A DNA stretch of 64,000 nt from WHSW01 sp963781265 (GCA_963781265.1 CAWAFH010000013.1:1-64000), one strand, 5' to 3'. Shown: positions 1 through 7,835, numbered from the stretch's first letter. Made by a program: numbers and translations. The notes: generated from the letters alone by a model not told the origin.

Positions 1-619
1 ACCAGGTCCATCACCTGGATCTCGCCGTCGATCGCGACCACTGCGCCGAGCTGGCCGTCGTGGAGCTGGATCTTGTTGCGCAACTTCGGCCGAGCCGGTC
101 GCGACGGCCCTCGTAGATGTCGTGCATCGCACCGGTCGCGGAGCGGATGCCCATCCGGGCGGCCTTCGAGCGACCTCATTCCAGACGGCACCTGTTCGCG
201 CGGGCCTCGCGCCCGGCGGCGACGTGCGCGCGGGCCTGCATCGACTTCATCCGTCGCAGCTGGGGTAGGCGGGCCTGCGGCGCCGCGTTGAACTGCTCGC
301 GATGGCGTCGCCCTCCCAGCGCCCGGCCTCGACGCAGCTAACCGGAACGTTGAGCTTCTCGAAGTGGGCGCCGACGAGCACTGAGATGTCGAAGGTGCGG
401 TTCTGCTGGGCGCCGAGGACCTCCTGACCCTCGTAGAGGAGGACGTTGTGCTCGGTCGCGGTTGACCAGTAGGTCGTTGACCAGGCACGGCGTCGAGCTC
501 GCCGATTCGAAAGCCGCGTGCTCGCGCCTCGGCGAACGGGACGTACTCGGCCTCGGCGACGCGCCGAAGATCGGAAAGACGGCAAGCTCGCCAACGGTGT
601 CGGGTTCGCCGATTCGCAT
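1..619 (-). pseudogene. Frame-disrupted ARPP-1 domain protein, 3' end off the window
   Basis: The reverse strand carries recognisable pieces of an ARPP-1 domain protein (the ARG and Rhodanese-Phosphatase-associated family, predicted to act in NAD/ADP-ribose metabolism). The pieces lie in different frames. They are a start MRIGEPDTVGELAVFPIFG at about 619, then AEAEYVPFAEARARGF, then LLYEGQEVLGAQQNRTF and VPVSCVEAGRW at about 440-320, then MGIRSATGAMHDIYEG, and GQLGAVVAIDGEIQVMDLV at the left edge. The EG-x4-GA-x-QNR and VSC-x-E-x-GRW blocks are the family signatures. At least three frame changes and one stop interrupt the frame, so no intact protein can be made from this sequence as given. 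The catalytic or binding role of the family is not experimentally established to my knowledge. Confidence 0.72.
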
Positions 620-689
620 CGGCTCGCTGCAGCAGCGAGTCAGGGATGGGCGCGGGCCGTTGGCGCGCCGGCTGAAGTTGTCATGTCTT

Positions 690-1270
690 CTCCTGTCGTC
701 GGCGGGGCCGGGAATCTGACGCGGTCCACTGAGCCGCTGGGCCCGAGCCTTGGCACGTGGCGGGTTCGGGCCCGCTCGTCCATTGCGCCATCTCGCAGCC
801 GCAAAGCGGACACCAGCTCGGGAACACCTTGGCCTTGCGAACGCCGAGCCAGAACTCCGGCGTCCCGTCGGCCCACCGGGCACGGCAGACGTCGCAGCGC
901 ACGCCGACCGGGTCAGCTGATCGGGGTCGGGATCGAGCTCGGCCAGGATGCAGTCAGGCAGCCAGACGAAGGTCGGTAGCCGACCTGCTGGGCCCAGTTG
1001 AGCAGGGCTTCCTGTGCCTCCTCTGCGGGCTCGGCGCGCGCGAGGTAGCGAACGCTGATCACTGTCGGCTCGGTGCCGTGCGGCGGTGAGGTCGGGCGAT
1101 TCCCACTTGACCCCGGCCCGGGCTCGCGCTGGAAGCAGGTTGCCGAGCGGCCCGCCGGTCACCACCCACGGCGCCCAGTTGGTGAGCGTAAGCCGTCCGC
1201 GTCGGATCGTCGCCCGCCAGCTCGGGGTCAGCTCCGGGCCGTGGTCGTCCGCCGGTCAGTTCGTCCAAGC
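690..1270 (-). pseudogene. Decayed reading frames with a CxxC...CxxC zinc-binding-like segment
   Basis: No continuous gene is present, but short stretches on the reverse strand read like protein and are joined only by frame changes: RGRLTLTNWAPWVV (about 1200), ISVRYLARAEPAEEAQEALL (about 1050), FVWLPDCILAELDPDPDQL (about 950), then a peptide from about 915 with CDVC and, 26 residues on, CPLC. Two CxxC pairs would suit a zinc knuckle or ribbon. The fragment precedes the ARPP-1 remnant in the same orientation. I do not recognise the family. Confidence 0.35.
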
Positions 1271-1484
1271 TCGTGATCCATTCCTAGTCAGTCGCTCCGT
1301 CGCGGTAGACTGTCGTCGACCGCGGCCGCGTCCCGTCACGCGCTCCGGGCTCCCAGAGTTCGTCTGCGTGCTCGGCAAACAGGCGAGCTCGGCGCCACGG
1401 TTCGCGAAGACCGGCGCTGGAGCCCCTCGCTCACGAGATCTGCCCCGGCCCCGGGCCGAGATCAACGCCGCCGAGCTTCGCTGG

Positions 1485-1911
1485 CTGAGACCGTTCGCTT
1501 GCGTGGGCCTCCTGCACCGCGCGCACGAGTTCATCGAGCGGGCAAGGCCCAGTGGCGGATAGCCTCCTCGATGCACGGACAGGAGCCAGGCGGTGGGATC
1601 GTGCGATCACTTCGCGCCATCACGTAGGTGATCGCGCTGGTAGCGCCTGCAGCCGTGTCGGCGACCACCGAACGACGGACGTAATGCGAAGGAACGCCCT
1701 CATACATGTCGAGGTTGGCCAGATCGCGACCGCTGAGGCTCGAAAGCGCACCGGGGACGACCCGACCGGCGGCTGGCTCGATGTCGGCGACGCGGCGAAA
1801 CACCAGGCGCCAGCCCTCCAGGCGTGCTGGCGCGACGGGTCGCGCATGCGGGCAGCGGGAGCGCAGATCGCGGTCGTTCTCGAGGTTCGATCCGTATGCG
1901 AAGTCAGAGGC
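1485..1911 (-). pseudogene. Frameshifted gamma-glutamylcyclotransferase (AIG2-like)
   Basis: The reverse strand encodes a gamma-glutamylcyclotransferase/AIG2-like fold: FAYGSNLENDRDLRSRCP at about 1905, then GWRLVFRRVADIEP, GALSSLSGRDLANLD, the acid-containing MYEGVPSHYVRR and ITYVMARSDRTIPPPG. YGSNL is the substrate-binding loop of the family, and the Glu in YEG is the expected catalytic acid. The frame is open from upstream of YGSNL to a stop at 1531, where a one-base shift restores the family tail ELVRAVQEAHA. No start codon lies in frame upstream of YGSNL, so the N-terminus is also damaged. Intact relatives cyclise gamma-glutamyl amines or dipeptides. Confidence 0.7.
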
Positions 1912-2131
1912 GAGGCACCCTTGGAAGAGTCGCCCCGGGCAGCCCGAAACTGACGCTCGAGGATGGCGCCCGGCGGCCGCGCCGTCAGGCTTTGGTGTCC
2001 TGCGTCGACTACTCTGGTCAGCAGTTGTCCATCAAGAGCGGTTGAGGGATCCGGCCCTATGACACCGCGGCAACCGACCGAGACCTCCGGGTCGAGGCAC
2101 GGTGCCAACGCCGGTACCGATGGAGGTAGCA

Positions 2132-2287
2132 ATGACGTACAGCGATCCGTACAGGACGATCATCGTCGAGCCGGCGAGGACGCCCCAGCCGCAGCGGCGG
2201 CCGGCGAAGGAGCGGCCGGAGCCGGCGCGTCCGGCAACGCCGCGCCGACGCCGCAAGGCGCCCGCCAAGGCGTCGGCGGGGCGATGA
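2132..2287 (+). CDS. Small basic/Pro-rich protein, partner of the downstream CGLY protein
   Basis: A 51-residue protein starts at an ATG seven bases after GGAGG. The first half (MTYSDPYRTIIVEP) is followed by a Pro/Arg/Lys/Ala-rich tail with an RRRRK cluster. Its first 14 residues match those of the 52-residue protein at 5182 (MT-x4-RTI-x-V-x-P), so the two are paralogs even though their tails have opposite charge. Its stop overlaps the next gene's start as ATGA, which suggests translational coupling. The function is unknown. Because the homologous position also has a good ribosome site, I favour a real gene over a chance frame. Confidence 0.6.
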   Translation: MTYSDPYRTIIVEPARTPQPQRRPAKERPEPARPATPRRRRKAPAKASAGR

Positions 2288-2907
2288 GGGCGTACCGACC
2301 GCTGCACCCGCGGCGCCAGCCGATCGGCCCCGCCGTCGCCCTCCCTGGTCGGCTGATCGGCGTGAGGAGGTGGCCCGTGAGCGTCGACGAGGCGTACTCG
2401 CTTCGACTCGGGTTCGAGGATCGGGCGTGGCGCCGGGACGGCGAATCGACCTGGGCGGAGTGCCGCGTCGGCGGTCGGGGAGCGCATCCGGCCGGTTCCG
2501 CAGCGCCGGCCGGTGAATGCACCTGCGGCCTCTACCTGCTCCATCCGTGTCGAGCCGCCGGATCCGTCTTTCTGAGTGCCCCACCGACGCTGGGCCCGGA
2601 GGTGGTCGGCATCGCCGAGGCATGGGGGCGTATCCACGTCCACGAGGAGGGCTTCCGCGCCCAGTACGCGAGGCCGATCGCCCTCGCCCTGCTCGGTGCG
2701 CCGCGGCAGTCGGCTTATGGCCGCCTGGTCGAGGACCTTGCGATCGATCACCGGGCTGAGGTGCTGGACGTCGGATCGCTGGAGGTGCTGGTCAACGAAT
2801 GTGAGCGCCGAGGCCTCGGGATGAAGCCCGGTGCGATCGATGCGGTGCTGAAAAGCAAGGAGCCCAAGTCGGTGCGGGTGGACGGCGTGCCGGCGCCGAC
2901 CGAATAG
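2284..2907 (+). CDS. CGLY-motif protein, copy A
   Basis: This 207-residue protein of unknown function starts at the ATGA overlap with the small gene upstream; a GTG at about 2377 is an alternative start. Visible blocks are CTCGLYLLHP near residue 79, VVGIAEAWGRIHVHEEGFRAQYARP near 105-128 (written here as motif pieces VVGIAEAWGRI and GFRAQYARP), and a C-terminal helical region ending LGMKPGAIDAVL. The same order of blocks occurs in the protein at 5349. CxCG followed by a WGR...E..GFRA..A.P segment is a recurring arrangement in uncharacterised actinobacterial proteins as I recall them; I do not know a biochemical role. The paired cysteines could bind metal, but only one pair is present. Confidence 0.7.
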   Translation: MRAYRPLHPRRQPIGPAVALPGRLIGVRRWPVSVDEAYSLRLGFEDRAWRRDGESTWAECRVGGRGAHPAGSAAPAGECTCGLYLLHPCRAAGSVFLSAPPTLGPEVVGIAEAWGRIHVHEEGFRAQYARPIALALLGAPRQSAYGRLVEDLAIDHRAEVLDVGSLEVLVNECERRGLGMKPGAIDAVLKSKEPKSVRVDGVPAPTE

Positions 2908-2919
2908 ACCGAATGGCTC

Positions 2920-3472
2920 AGATCACCGCGTGCAGCCGGCGCCCCATCGCCGCCCCGCTCGACTTGAACACGAGGCAGAGCTGCTCGAAGTCCCCGCCGT
3001 GCGCTCGTAGTAGTGCTTGACCAGCGGCGCCGGCATCAGCAGCGCTGCCGCGAACGCGTTCGCCTCCTGTTCGGTCACCGGGATCGGCGGGCGCGTCGTC
3101 GCCGGTTTGTCCTCCGGGTCGACGACCGCCTTACGGCAGAAGAGCGCCTGCTGACCGGTCCGGTGCAGGACGTGGTGGCCGAGCTCGTGGGCGATCGTGA
3201 ACCGGCGCCGCGGCGGCCACTGGACCGCCTCGTCGGCGTTGACCCAGATCTCGCTGAGGCTGGGGAGCAGGAGGCCGCTGAGCGTCTCGTCCGGGCCGAG
3301 CTGGGGACAACCGGGCGCCTCGCGCATCTCGGCGGGCGCGACGTCGCGGACGTAGAGGCCGAAGTGGGTGTCGGCGATCACCTCGATCGGGATCGGGGGG
3401 CGGTCGCCGTCCCAGATCGTAATAGGGAAGCTCGGCGAGGATCGTCTCGGCGCGGCGCTCGATCTCGTCCAT
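2920..3472 (-). pseudogene. ImmA/IrrE family metallopeptidase with two frameshifts
   Basis: The core reads ADTHFGLYVRDVAP, then FTIAHELGHHVLHR, the zinc-binding HExxH motif of ImmA/IrrE proteases, and EQEANAFAAALLMP, the helix with the third ligand region. The natural start is MDEIERRAETILAELP at 3472. A frame change near 3415 is needed to pass to TIWDGDRPPIPIEV, and another near 2985 to reach the family-like tail FEQLCLVFKSSGAAMGRRL ending at a stop at 2920-2922. ImmA/IrrE proteases typically cleave an XRE-type repressor encoded next to them, and a degraded XRE gene lies just upstream, so the pair fits. Catalytic residues are intact, so sequencing error cannot be excluded. Confidence 0.75.
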
Positions 3473-3513
3473 CGACCCGATCCTAGCCAGCGACCCAGTG
3501 GGTCATCGCCGCG

Positions 3514-3627
3514 TCATCGACGTTGGCGCCAGAGCGTCCTCGCGATCAGTTCGGCGAGGCGGAAGTCACCCTCGCGAAGGGCAAAGCGAAACAGTAGGAA
3601 TGGGCGCGTGGCCACTTCGTAGGTCAT
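3514..3627 (-). CDS. Small hypothetical protein between XRE and ImmA genes
   Basis: A 37-residue reverse-strand frame begins MTYEVATRPFLLFRF and ends in LARTLWRQRR-like basic residues. It lies between the XRE-like gene and the ImmA gene in the same orientation and just downstream of a hairpin. No domain is recognised. It could be a genuine small gene or a shadow; the Phe-rich N-terminal half and start position fit a small protein weakly. Confidence 0.3.
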   Translation of the reverse strand: MTYEVATRPFLLFRFALREGDFRLAELIARTLWRQRR

Positions 3628-3669
3628 GCCTCGTAGGTCGGCCGTGCCGACGCGACGCTGACGACCCGC

Positions 3670-3697
3670 CTCACAAACACGAACGGCCCCTAAGGGC
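3670..3697 (-). terminator. Putative intrinsic terminator after the XRE-like gene
   Basis: On the reverse strand a hairpin with stem CGGCCC/GGGCCG and loop TTAG (3682-3697) is followed by the T-rich run TTCGTGTTTG. It contains the stop codon of the XRE-like gene. It could end transcription of the sigma-XRE pair before the small gene and ImmA. Confidence 0.5.
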
Positions 3698-4342
3698 CGC
3701 CCGTGAACATCTCGTCGATCTCGTCTCGCTCCTGCGCCGGCATCACCGGCTCGGATCTGAGTTCCTCGCGGTCCTCGACCTCCATGTAGGCCGGGTCCGG
3801 GAACGCCTTGCGCGCCATTGCCGGCGCCGCGGCGCCGGCCGCCGGCGGGCCGCCCGCGATCGGCTCGCCGATCTCGCGCAGCTTCTCCGCGGTCGTGCCG
3901 TAGATCTCGCCGAGCGCGGCCAGGACTCGCTCCGAGACCCGCGCGCGAGTCGAGCGTGCCGTGCTCCATCTCGTGGTAGTAGCCGCCGACCTTCGCCTCG
4001 CGGCCGGTGACCCCGAGCGCGGCGCTCAGCCGCTCGACCACCTGGGCGCGGGTCAGCCGGGCCTGATGGCGCAGCCGCGGCAGGATCATCGGCCACATCC
4101 CGGCGGCGCCGACCAGCGAGCGGCCGATCTCGTCGGCGACCCGTTCGGCGGACGAGCCGGCAAAGGCTTCGGCGTCCCACTCGCGCCCGGGCGAGCGTGC
4201 CAGGTACGCGTCGATCAGCTCGGCGAGCTCGGAGCGGTCGGGGCCCGGAGGCCCGCTCGAGATAGACGATCGGGTCGGCCTCGCCGCCGGCGCGGTGCTC
4301 GGCGATGTAGTCGGAGAGCAGCTTCTTGACGTCGTCGGCCAT
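3688..4342 (-). pseudogene. XRE-type (lambda-repressor-like) DNA-binding protein, two frameshifts
   Basis: The start MADDVKKLLSDYIAEHR lies one base after the stop of the sigma factor gene. A frame change near 4255 leads to SELAELIDAYLARSPGREWD and the helix-turn-helix stretch LTRAQVVERLSAALGV with KVGGYYHEMEHGTLDSRA. A second change near 3925 restores VSERVLAALGEIYGTTAEKL and a long acidic tail ending DEMFTGGP with TAG at 3688-3690. R-x-QVVERL...LG...K..YY..ME.G is the XRE helix-turn-helix pattern. With the sigma gene upstream and ImmA/IrrE downstream, this would be the repressor/adaptor of the module. It is broken as given. Confidence 0.6.
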
Positions 4343-4343
4343 C

Positions 4344-4994
4344 TCAGTCTCGGTCGTGAAGCTTCGCGGTCACGCAATCGCGAAAGCGGCTGACGATCTT
4401 GTGCACGTTCTGGTCCGACATCGGGGTCTCGAGGTCGGGATGCTGCTCGTTGACGCGGGCGGCGGTGTCCTTGGCGGAGAGATCCTGAAACACGTTGAGC
4501 TCGATCACGTCGCGGTGCGAATCGGAGAGCCCCTCGAGGCACTCGTCGATCACCGACTGTACGACCACGCGCCCCGCCTCGTCGGACTCCGAGGGCTCCT
4601 CGCCCCAGACGTCGTCCTCGCCCTGGTTCTCGGTCGGCAGCGGGCCGACGGCCGGATCGTCCTCGCGGTCGCGATGGAAGTCGGCGATCCCGCGACGCGC
4701 GACGATCCGGTTCAGCCAGTTCACGAACTCGCCGACCGAGGTGCCGTCGAACGCCGACTTGATCGCCGCGAGCATCACGGTCATCGCCTGGTCCTCGACC
4801 TCCGCGGCCGGCACGCGCAGCGCGATGCGCCGCTTGACGTCGTCGAAATGGCGGTAGCAGAGGATCGCCAGGGCCGACTGCGCGCAGTCGGCGCGGCCGG
4901 CGTCGGTGGCCCGGCGGATGTATTTGATGAGCTCATCTGAGCTGAGCTTCTGCAGCTCGCTCTCGCTCAAGCAGTTGAACTCGTCGGTTGACAC
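4344..4994 (-). CDS. RNA polymerase sigma-70 family (ECF-like) sigma factor
   Basis: This 216-residue protein has a sigma region 2-like part (about 20-110) with FVNWLNRIVARRGIADFHR, an acidic linker (about 112-140), and a region 4-like helix-turn-helix (about 145-210) with HRDVIELNVFQDLSAKDTAA and QNVHKIVSRFR. Region 4 recognises the -35 element. It leads an operon with the XRE-type gene (one-base gap) and the ImmA/IrrE gene. Such sigma-repressor-protease sets are normally stress or DNA-damage responsive. The upstream 187 bp to 5182 form a divergent promoter region shared with the CGLY copy B locus. Confidence 0.85.
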   Translation of the reverse strand: MSTDEFNCLSESELQKLSSDELIKYIRRATDAGRADCAQSALAILCYRHFDDVKRRIALRVPAAEVEDQAMTVMLAAIKSAFDGTSVGEFVNWLNRIVARRGIADFHRDREDDPAVGPLPTENQGEDDVWGEEPSESDEAGRVVVQSVIDECLEGLSDSHRDVIELNVFQDLSAKDTAARVNEQHPDLETPMSDQNVHKIVSRFRDCVTAKLHDRD

Positions 4995-5181
4995 GTCTTC
5001 GGTCCGATGCCCAGTAGGTCGCGGCGGGTCGCGTCAATCTGACACGGGCGCGGCAGCCTAGCGCTTGTAGCAGACGAAACATGGCTGGTTCGGCCGCCGC
5101 TCGCCCACCTTGCGGCGCCTGTCCGTTTCGTCGGCGCGGTTGCGACCAGACCGGGGAAGCGTCGCAATCGGAGGAGTGAAG

Positions 5182-5340
5182 ATGACCTTGCCCGGACCAT
5201 CGCGGACGATCACCGTCCAGCCGATCGAGCAGCCCGCGCCACCCGAGCCCGTGCCGGACGCCGAGCCCGAGCGCGACGCCGAGCCCGAGCCGGCAGCGCC
5301 CGACCGAACGCCCGAGCGCGAGCCGGTCGAGACGCCCTGA
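5182..5340 (+). CDS. Small acidic/Pro-rich protein, paralog of the 2132 protein
   Basis: A 52-residue protein follows a strong GGAGGAG site. It begins MTLPGPSRTITVQP, matching the start of the small protein at 2132, and continues with a Glu/Pro/Asp-rich tail of EPE-like repeats. The basic tail of the first copy is thus replaced by an acidic tail. Its stop lies 8 bp before the ATG of the downstream CGLY protein, so the two are probably cotranscribed. It is divergent from the sigma gene, 187 bp away. Confidence 0.6.
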   Translation: MTLPGPSRTITVQPIEQPAPPEPVPDAEPERDAEPEPAAPDRTPEREPVETP

Positions 5341-5348
5341 GGGAACCC

Positions 5349-6473
5349 ATGGCGGGTGATGACCGACCGCTGATCGCCGGGCGCATCCACGGGGTCCGGG
5401 TGTGGAGCATCGGTGTCGCGGGCGGGGTCGCCGAACTGCGAGGTCATGGAGAGGAGCCCTGGGCGGCCGGGGGCGAGCCGACGATCGCCCGCTGCATCGG
5501 CGGCGGCGATCGCCGGAGGGCGAGGCATCGCCACCGCGCCCCGGTCGCCGACTGCTCGTGCGGCCTGTATGCGCTCCATCCCCAGGCAAGCACGAGCTTT
5601 GGCCTCTACGCGCGGTTCGGGTCGATCGGCGACGCCGCCGACGCCTTCCCGACCGCTGTCGCCGGGATCGTCGAGGCGTGGGGGCGGATCGAGCTGCACG
5701 CCGACGGCTTCCGCGCCGAGTTCGCCCGCCCCCACACCCTGGCGCTGATCGGGGCGGGGCGCGAGAGCGATGTCGGGGAGCTGATCGAGCGGCTCGCGCT
5801 TCGCTACGGAGCCCGGCTGGTCGAGCTCGACGACGCCGAGGACCTGGTCGAGCGCTGCCACGAGCACGGGCTGGGGCTCGCGCCGGCGACGGTTCGCTCG
5901 CTCGTCCCGGACGATCCTCCCGCCACCGCCCGACACGGACGGGCGGGGTCGCCGCCGGGCGCCGGGGCTTCGCGGACCGCCGCGTCTCGGCGCGAGGCTC
6001 GGCACCGTTGCGGGGGTTGCCCTCGCCTTGCTCTGGTACGCGGTCATCGGCCTCATCGGCGTCGTGTTCGCGATCGGGGTGATCCGGGCGATCGTCGAGC
6101 CGTCGCCGGTCGAGTTTCGCGCCCAGCATCTGACGATCGTCGACCAAGCGCTGGTAAAGGTCGGCGGTCGCCTGCGCTACGTCGCCGTGGTCCGAAACAC
6201 CAGCGACCACCGGCTCGCGCTCGCCGCCTTTCCCACCGGCTCGGTGTTCGACCGCGCGGGAAACCGGATCGTCCGGCTCGACCGGCGCGCGCGGATCGAG
6301 ACCCGGCCCAGCCTGGCTCCCGGCGCGACCGGGCTGGTCGTCGACGCGCTGGCTCTGCGACCGCCGGCGAAGTTGCCCGAGCGCATGGCCTACGAGGTCG
6401 AGATCCGGGCACGGCGGGCACCGGCGGCCGACGGCGCCACGGCCCCGCTTCGGCTGGGCCGGGTACGCCTTGA
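5349..6473 (+). CDS. CGLY-motif protein, copy B, with apparent frameshift near 5940
   Basis: The first 195 or so residues parallel copy A: CSCGLYALHP near residue 68, VAGIVEAWGRIELH near 105, GFRAEFARPHTLALIG near 118, and a tail with LGLAPATVRSLVPDDPP. After about 5940 this frame becomes Arg-rich nonsense, while the +1 frame carries a linker, a membrane segment and a beta-rich domain (next entry). The simplest reading is one gene of about 450 codons, 5349-6711, with a one-base frameshift between 5920 and 5990. Separate overlapping genes are less likely because the second frame has no good start. It has the same small-gene partner as copy A. Function unknown. Confidence 0.6.
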   Translation: MAGDDRPLIAGRIHGVRVWSIGVAGGVAELRGHGEEPWAAGGEPTIARCIGGGDRRRARHRHRAPVADCSCGLYALHPQASTSFGLYARFGSIGDAADAFPTAVAGIVEAWGRIELHADGFRAEFARPHTLALIGAGRESDVGELIERLALRYGARLVELDDAEDLVERCHEHGLGLAPATVRSLVPDDPPATARHGRAGSPPGAGASRTAASRREARHRCGGCPRLALVRGHRPHRRRVRDRGDPGDRRAVAGRVSRPASDDRRPSAGKGRRSPALRRRGPKHQRPPARARRLSHRLGVRPRGKPDRPARPARADRDPAQPGSRRDRAGRRRAGSATAGEVARAHGLRGRDPGTAGTGGRRRHGPASAGPGTP

Positions 6474-6711
6474 CCGCGATCCCTGCCGGCTCGTGGTGAC
6501 CGCCCACGCTTCGCGTCGATTGCGCGGCGCAGCAGTCGCGATCGTCGCCCGCGATCGCCGCGGCGCGATCAGCACGGGCGGGGCGATCGAGCTCGGTCGC
6601 CTCGACAAGGGGCGCAGCCGCCAGGTCGTCTTCGCCCTACGCCGCACGGATTGCCCGGCTTGGTGGCAGGCCACCGAGGTCTACCCGCAGCTCCTTCCGG
6701 CCGACCTATGA
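6028..6711 (+). CDS. Membrane-anchored beta-rich domain, probably the C-terminal half of CGLY copy B
   Basis: The frame opens with a hydrophobic segment (LWYAVIGLIGVVFAIGVI) and a 200-residue exported-looking part in which VEFRAQHLTIVDQALVKVGG, YVAVVRNTSDHRLALAA and LAPGATGLVVDAL resemble FxLYD-like beta sandwiches; a second repeat may follow from about residue 145. The only in-frame start is a TTG inside the membrane segment, and a basic linker (GLRGPPRLGARLG) is readable upstream in the same frame, so the true N-terminus is most likely in the CGLY frame. Copy A has no such membrane part. The 3' end overlaps the convergent cREC gene by 6 bp. Confidence 0.5.
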   Translation: MLWYAVIGLIGVVFAIGVIRAIVEPSPVEFRAQHLTIVDQALVKVGGRLRYVAVVRNTSDHRLALAAFPTGSVFDRAGNRIVRLDRRARIETRPSLAPGATGLVVDALALRPPAKLPERMAYEVEIRARRAPAADGATAPLRLGRVRLDRDPCRLVVTAHASRRLRGAAVAIVARDRRGAISTGGAIELGRLDKGRSRQVVFALRRTDCPAWWQATEVYPQLLPADL

Positions 6712-7029
6712 GCGCCGCCCGGGCACGCGGCGGAACCGATGGCTCGCGCCCACCCTCCGAAACGGGCCGTAACGCTCGATCATCCCGAACATGTAGTCCC
6801 AGGCGACCGGGTTGGCGCTGTGGACGGCGATCGATTCGCGCGGCCAGACGTCGTGCTCGCACATCCACAAGACCAGCCGGCGGCCCTCCGGCTCGCCGTC
6901 GCCGAGGTCGTTGTCGAGCGAGGCGTCGGTGACCTGACCTGTGCGCAGTAATGCCTCGGCCTCCGCCGCGGTCTTGACCCAGGTCCAGCCATCCGGGGGC
7001 GCGCGAAGGTCGTCGAGCCAGAGCTTCAC
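6706..7029 (-). CDS. Cyclic-phosphate processing receiver (cREC) domain protein
   Basis: This 107-residue single-domain protein reads MKLWLDDLRAPPDGWTWV, ASLDNDLGDGEPEGRRL, VLWMCEHDVWPRESIAVHSAN and MIERYGPF. The LDD near the N-terminus, the D-x-DLG motif and the HSAN motif are the conserved polar positions of the receiver-like cREC family, which comparative genomics links to handling of cyclic-phosphate ends in RNA repair; the biochemical role is predicted, not proven. The family's second Asp motif is usually DHDLG and is DNDLG here. It is 6 bp downstream of the TPR gene, so both are likely cotranscribed. Confidence 0.75.
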   Translation of the reverse strand: MKLWLDDLRAPPDGWTWVKTAAEAEALLRTGQVTDASLDNDLGDGEPEGRRLVLWMCEHDVWPRESIAVHSANPVAWDYMFGMIERYGPFRRVGASHRFRRVPGRRS

Positions 7030-7035
7030 TGAGGT

Positions 7036-7737
7036 TCAGAACGGGATGTCGTCGTCCGAGGCGCCGACGCTGCGGCTCTCCGAGGTGAGCTCTGCCAGGC
7101 GCTCGGCCGCGTCGGTCGCCTGGCCGCCGCGGGCGGTGAGCTCGAGCGCGCGGCGGTAGGCGCGCTCGGCCTCGACGCGCTCGCCGATCGCCGCCGCCGC
7201 GCGGCCGAGCCAACACCAGTTCCACGGCCCGTACGGGGCGATCTCCGCGTAGTGGCGCAGGTGCGCGTAGGCCTCGCGGTGGCGCCCGAGCTCGAGCAGG
7301 GTGTAGCCGAGCGCGAAGTGGGCCATTCCGTCGCCGGCCTCGAGGCAGCAGCGCCAGAACCCGATCGCCTCGTCGCCTCGGGTGTTGGTGGCCGAGCCGA
7401 AGTAGACGCGGTTGATCGTGGGCTCGTCGCCGAGGTGTGCCCGCGCGGCGACGATCACCTCGCCGGCGGTCGCCGCGTCGAGGCCGAGCAGAGGCGCGGC
7501 AAAGCGCGGCCCGTCCCAGATCGCCTCGACCTCGGGCGCGTAGGGATCGAACTCGTCGAAGTGGTGGACGTGAAAGCCGCGCGGATGGCGCTTGCGGCGT
7601 GGCACGAAGTAGGCGAAGTGCTCGTCGACGGGCCGCCAGCAGCCGGGGTGCTGGCCGTCGGGAACGCGGCCGAACTCGAGCGCGCTGAGCCAGTTGTACT
7701 CGGGGTCGCGGCTGATGTAGAGGGCGGGGTGCGTCAT
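7036..7737 (-). CDS. TPR-containing protein
   Basis: This 233-residue protein has an N-terminal part of about 110 residues with no domain I recognise (ALYISRDPEYNWLSALEF) and a C-terminal pair or trio of TPR-like helices (about 130-220) with FWRCCLEAGDGMAHFALGYT, GRHREAYAHLRHYAEIAP and GERVEAERAYRRALEL. TPR repeats mediate protein contacts. There is no signal peptide. It is upstream of and probably cotranscribed with the cREC gene. The N-terminus mentions no catalytic motif. Confidence 0.7.
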   Translation of the reverse strand: MTHPALYISRDPEYNWLSALEFGRVPDGQHPGCWRPVDEHFAYFVPRRKRHPRGFHVHHFDEFDPYAPEVEAIWDGPRFAAPLLGLDAATAGEVIVAARAHLGDEPTINRVYFGSATNTRGDEAIGFWRCCLEAGDGMAHFALGYTLLELGRHREAYAHLRHYAEIAPYGPWNWCWLGRAAAAIGERVEAERAYRRALELTARGGQATDAAERLAELTSESRSVGASDDDIPF

Positions 7738-7835
7738 GCGGGTTCGGTCGTGCCGGCGAGCGTGCTTCTGACGCGGTGGAGGTCGCGGCCCGGCGCGGTT
7801 GACGGCTCCCCGCGTCCTCGTGAGAGGATCGGGTC

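Noticed and set aside
2132..6711. Prophage or integrative element
   Set aside because: No integrase, terminase, relaxase or att-like repeat was found; only the regulatory module hints at mobility.
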